A stretch of DNA of 6,187 nucleotides from Chloroflexota bacterium (GTDB lineage Bacteria > Chloroflexota > Anaerolineae > Promineifilales > Promineifilaceae), in contig QQUD01000930.1 of the NCBI GenBank assembly GCA_008501785.1, positions 1 to 6,187 on the forward strand, read 5' to 3'. The position numbers were made by a program, and so were the translations under genes. This document shows, one piece after another, positions 5,352 to 6,187 of the stretch (position 1 is the stretch's first letter; every line of letters starts with the position of its first letter). The notes under the pieces were generated by a model. That model was not told where the DNA came from. It was given only the letters and a program-made list of their open reading frames with translations, and did no database searches.

Positions 5352-5858
5352 ATGAAAAAGCGTAATGATTTAGCAGGGGGCATTGTTTTAATCGGTCTTG
5401 GATTATTTTTCCTAGTTGGACGACTGGTTGACTTAGACAACTGGGCACTGCTGTTTCTGCCAGCACTGGGTGCCATCTTCATGATTTGGGGCATTTTGGC
5501 CCGCGAAGGCGGCTTAATGATTCCGGGCGGCATTATCAGCGGTATTGGCTGGGGCAGCTACTTTATTGCCGGGTCAACGTTAGATTCCAACCTGGATGAT
5601 GGTGGTTTGTTCATGGTCATCTTTGGGCTTGGTTTCATGTCCATCACCCTGTTTTCACTCATCTTTGCCCATGAAACGCATTGGTGGGCACTCATCCCTG
5701 GCGGCATCATCAGCGGCACTGGTGCGGCAATTATGTTTGGCGGAGTCTTTTTGCAAGCGTTAGAAATGTTGGGAACCTACTGGCCAGTCATCTTGATTCT
5801 GGTTGGCATCTACGTTATCTTTCAAGCCAGCAGAAGCAAGCCAATTACCAAAGAGTAG
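5352..5858 (+). CDS. Small integral membrane protein, six predicted segments, LiaI/LiaF-like
   Basis: This 168-residue protein starts MKKRND and has about six hydrophobic segments near residues 8-25, 29-49, 53-73, 84-106, 110-133 and 142-160, with a short polar tail ending SKPITKE. The first segment (GGIVLIGLGLFFLVGRL) and the last (YWPVILILVGIYVIFQ) resemble the transmembrane modules of LiaI/LiaF-type and related DUF5668-like proteins, which act in envelope stress sensing in Gram-positive bacteria. It lacks the LiaF soluble C-terminal domain, so the same function cannot be assumed. An internal duplication is evident: IPGGIISGIG (residues 57-66) and IPGGIISGTG (residues 115-124), in equivalent helices. 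It is monocistronic, with its own leader and terminator. The gene is certain; the function is unknown. Confidence 0.88.
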   Translation: MKKRNDLAGGIVLIGLGLFFLVGRLVDLDNWALLFLPALGAIFMIWGILAREGGLMIPGGIISGIGWGSYFIAGSTLDSNLDDGGLFMVIFGLGFMSITLFSLIFAHETHWWALIPGGIISGTGAAIMFGGVFLQALEMLGTYWPVILILVGIYVIFQASRSKPITKE

Positions 5859-5877
5859 TTAGGTAAAATTTCTTAGC

Positions 5878-5909
5878 GCCCTGTTGACCAAAATCAGCAG
5901 GGCTTTTTT
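5878..5909 (+). terminator. Intrinsic terminator after the membrane-protein gene
   Basis: GCCCTGTTGA (5878-5887) pairs with TCAGCAGGGC (5894-5903), ten pairs with one G-T, around the loop CCAAAA and followed by six T (5904-5909) and further T-rich sequence. It ends the transcript 20 bases after the TAG. It sits between convergent genes, but the opposite strand lacks a T-run, so it serves mainly the plus strand. Confidence 0.9.
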
Positions 5910-5912
5910 GTT

Positions 5913-6187
5913 TTAGTGGAGCTGATCATCACTACCTATGGTAACCTCTGAGATATGAACGCTTACATTATAGCTTTCTGTATCGTAAACTTCATCAAGT
6001 GCATTCAGCAAATCGTCCAACTCAGATCGCTCTTCCTCAATTTCGTGTGCCAAACGCTGCACACGGCGGCTGCGCACATCCATCGCCTCTAACGTTTGCA
6101 ACTGTGAATGAATAGCACCAACACCAGCTACGGCTTCTTCCAGGTCAAGCCGGGTTTTTTCAATCATAAATTTAAAATCGTTTAGCT
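5913..6187 (-). CDS. Small charged coiled-coil protein of unknown function (probably 5' partial)
   Basis: Read from the right edge, the frame is open to a TAA at 5915-5913. The first ATG in view is at 6167 and gives 84 residues (MIEKTRLDLEEAVAGVG...). No ribosome binding site precedes that ATG, while the plus-strand genes here have strong ones, and the frame stays open through the six codons to the window edge; the real start may therefore lie outside. The middle (about residues 20-65 from that ATG) is rich in Glu, Arg, Leu and Ala in a heptad-like pattern (LAHEIEEERSELDDLLNAL), suggesting a helical coiled coil. The end (YNVSVHISEVTIGSDD) looks beta-like. No signal peptide or membrane segment is seen. 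It converges on the membrane-protein gene. I do not recognise a family. Confidence 0.65.
   Translation of the reverse strand, partial: LNDFKFMIEKTRLDLEEAVAGVGAIHSQLQTLEAMDVRSRRVQRLAHEIEEERSELDDLLNALDEVYDTESYNVSVHISEVTIGSDDQLH

Noticed and set aside
5267..5533. Minus-strand frame of 88 codons opposite the membrane-protein gene start
   Set aside because: It covers the leader, ribosome binding site and first helices of the well-supported plus-strand gene; its Lys/Pro/Ser-rich product is a typical antisense artefact.
1..6187. A new defence, toxin-antitoxin or retron-like system
   Set aside because: No reverse transcriptase, antitoxin pair, defence-type ATPase or structured non-coding RNA module was found. 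The content is explained by a secreted nuclease gene and unrelated small genes.

Overview
The window carries one very large secreted nuclease gene (553-5070), a small membrane-protein gene downstream on the same strand (5352-5858), the 3' end of a membrane-protein gene at the left edge (2-103), and a small coiled-coil gene entering from the right edge on the minus strand (5913 to the edge). The base composition looks moderate in GC by eye; it was not counted. The long lamin-tail-like repeats, the ExeM/NucH-type nuclease and the short Cys-containing RTX tail would fit a free-living or biofilm-forming environmental bacterium. Chloroflexota (Anaerolineae-like) is my best guess, but it rests on protein style alone and is low confidence.

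Layout. 1-103: last 33 codons of a membrane protein. 104-552: about 450 bases of non-coding DNA holding an imperfect palindromic repeat, two candidate sigma-70-type promoters, and a possible 48-residue leader ORF (417-563) that overlaps the start of the large gene. 553-5070: a 1505-residue exported protein with the order signal peptide, lamin-tail-like repeat 1, Ig-like (Big_5-type) domain 1, lamin-tail-like repeats 2 and 3, Ig-like domain 2, OB-like domain, endonuclease/exonuclease/phosphatase (EEP) domain, and short RTX-type calcium-binding repeats. 5071-5351: a compound stem-loop, a very strong intrinsic terminator, then the promoter and leader region of the next gene with two small hairpins. 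5352-5858: a six-segment membrane protein with a LiaI/LiaF-like flavour. 5878-5909: a second clear terminator. 5913-6187: a convergent, probably 5'-truncated gene for a small helical protein.

Functionally, the large protein is expected to be exported and to cleave extracellular nucleic acid (eDNA) for nutrient scavenging or biofilm remodelling. Its N-terminal repeats would supply binding or spacing and its C-terminus calcium-dependent folding. The genes look independently transcribed, each with its own ribosome binding site and terminator, so no operon is evident. I found no CRISPR array, transposon, tRNA or rRNA. The points most worth a second look are the L-B-L-L-B arrangement with two nearly identical neighbouring repeats, the strictly paired cysteines of the large protein, and the leader ORF overlapping its start.
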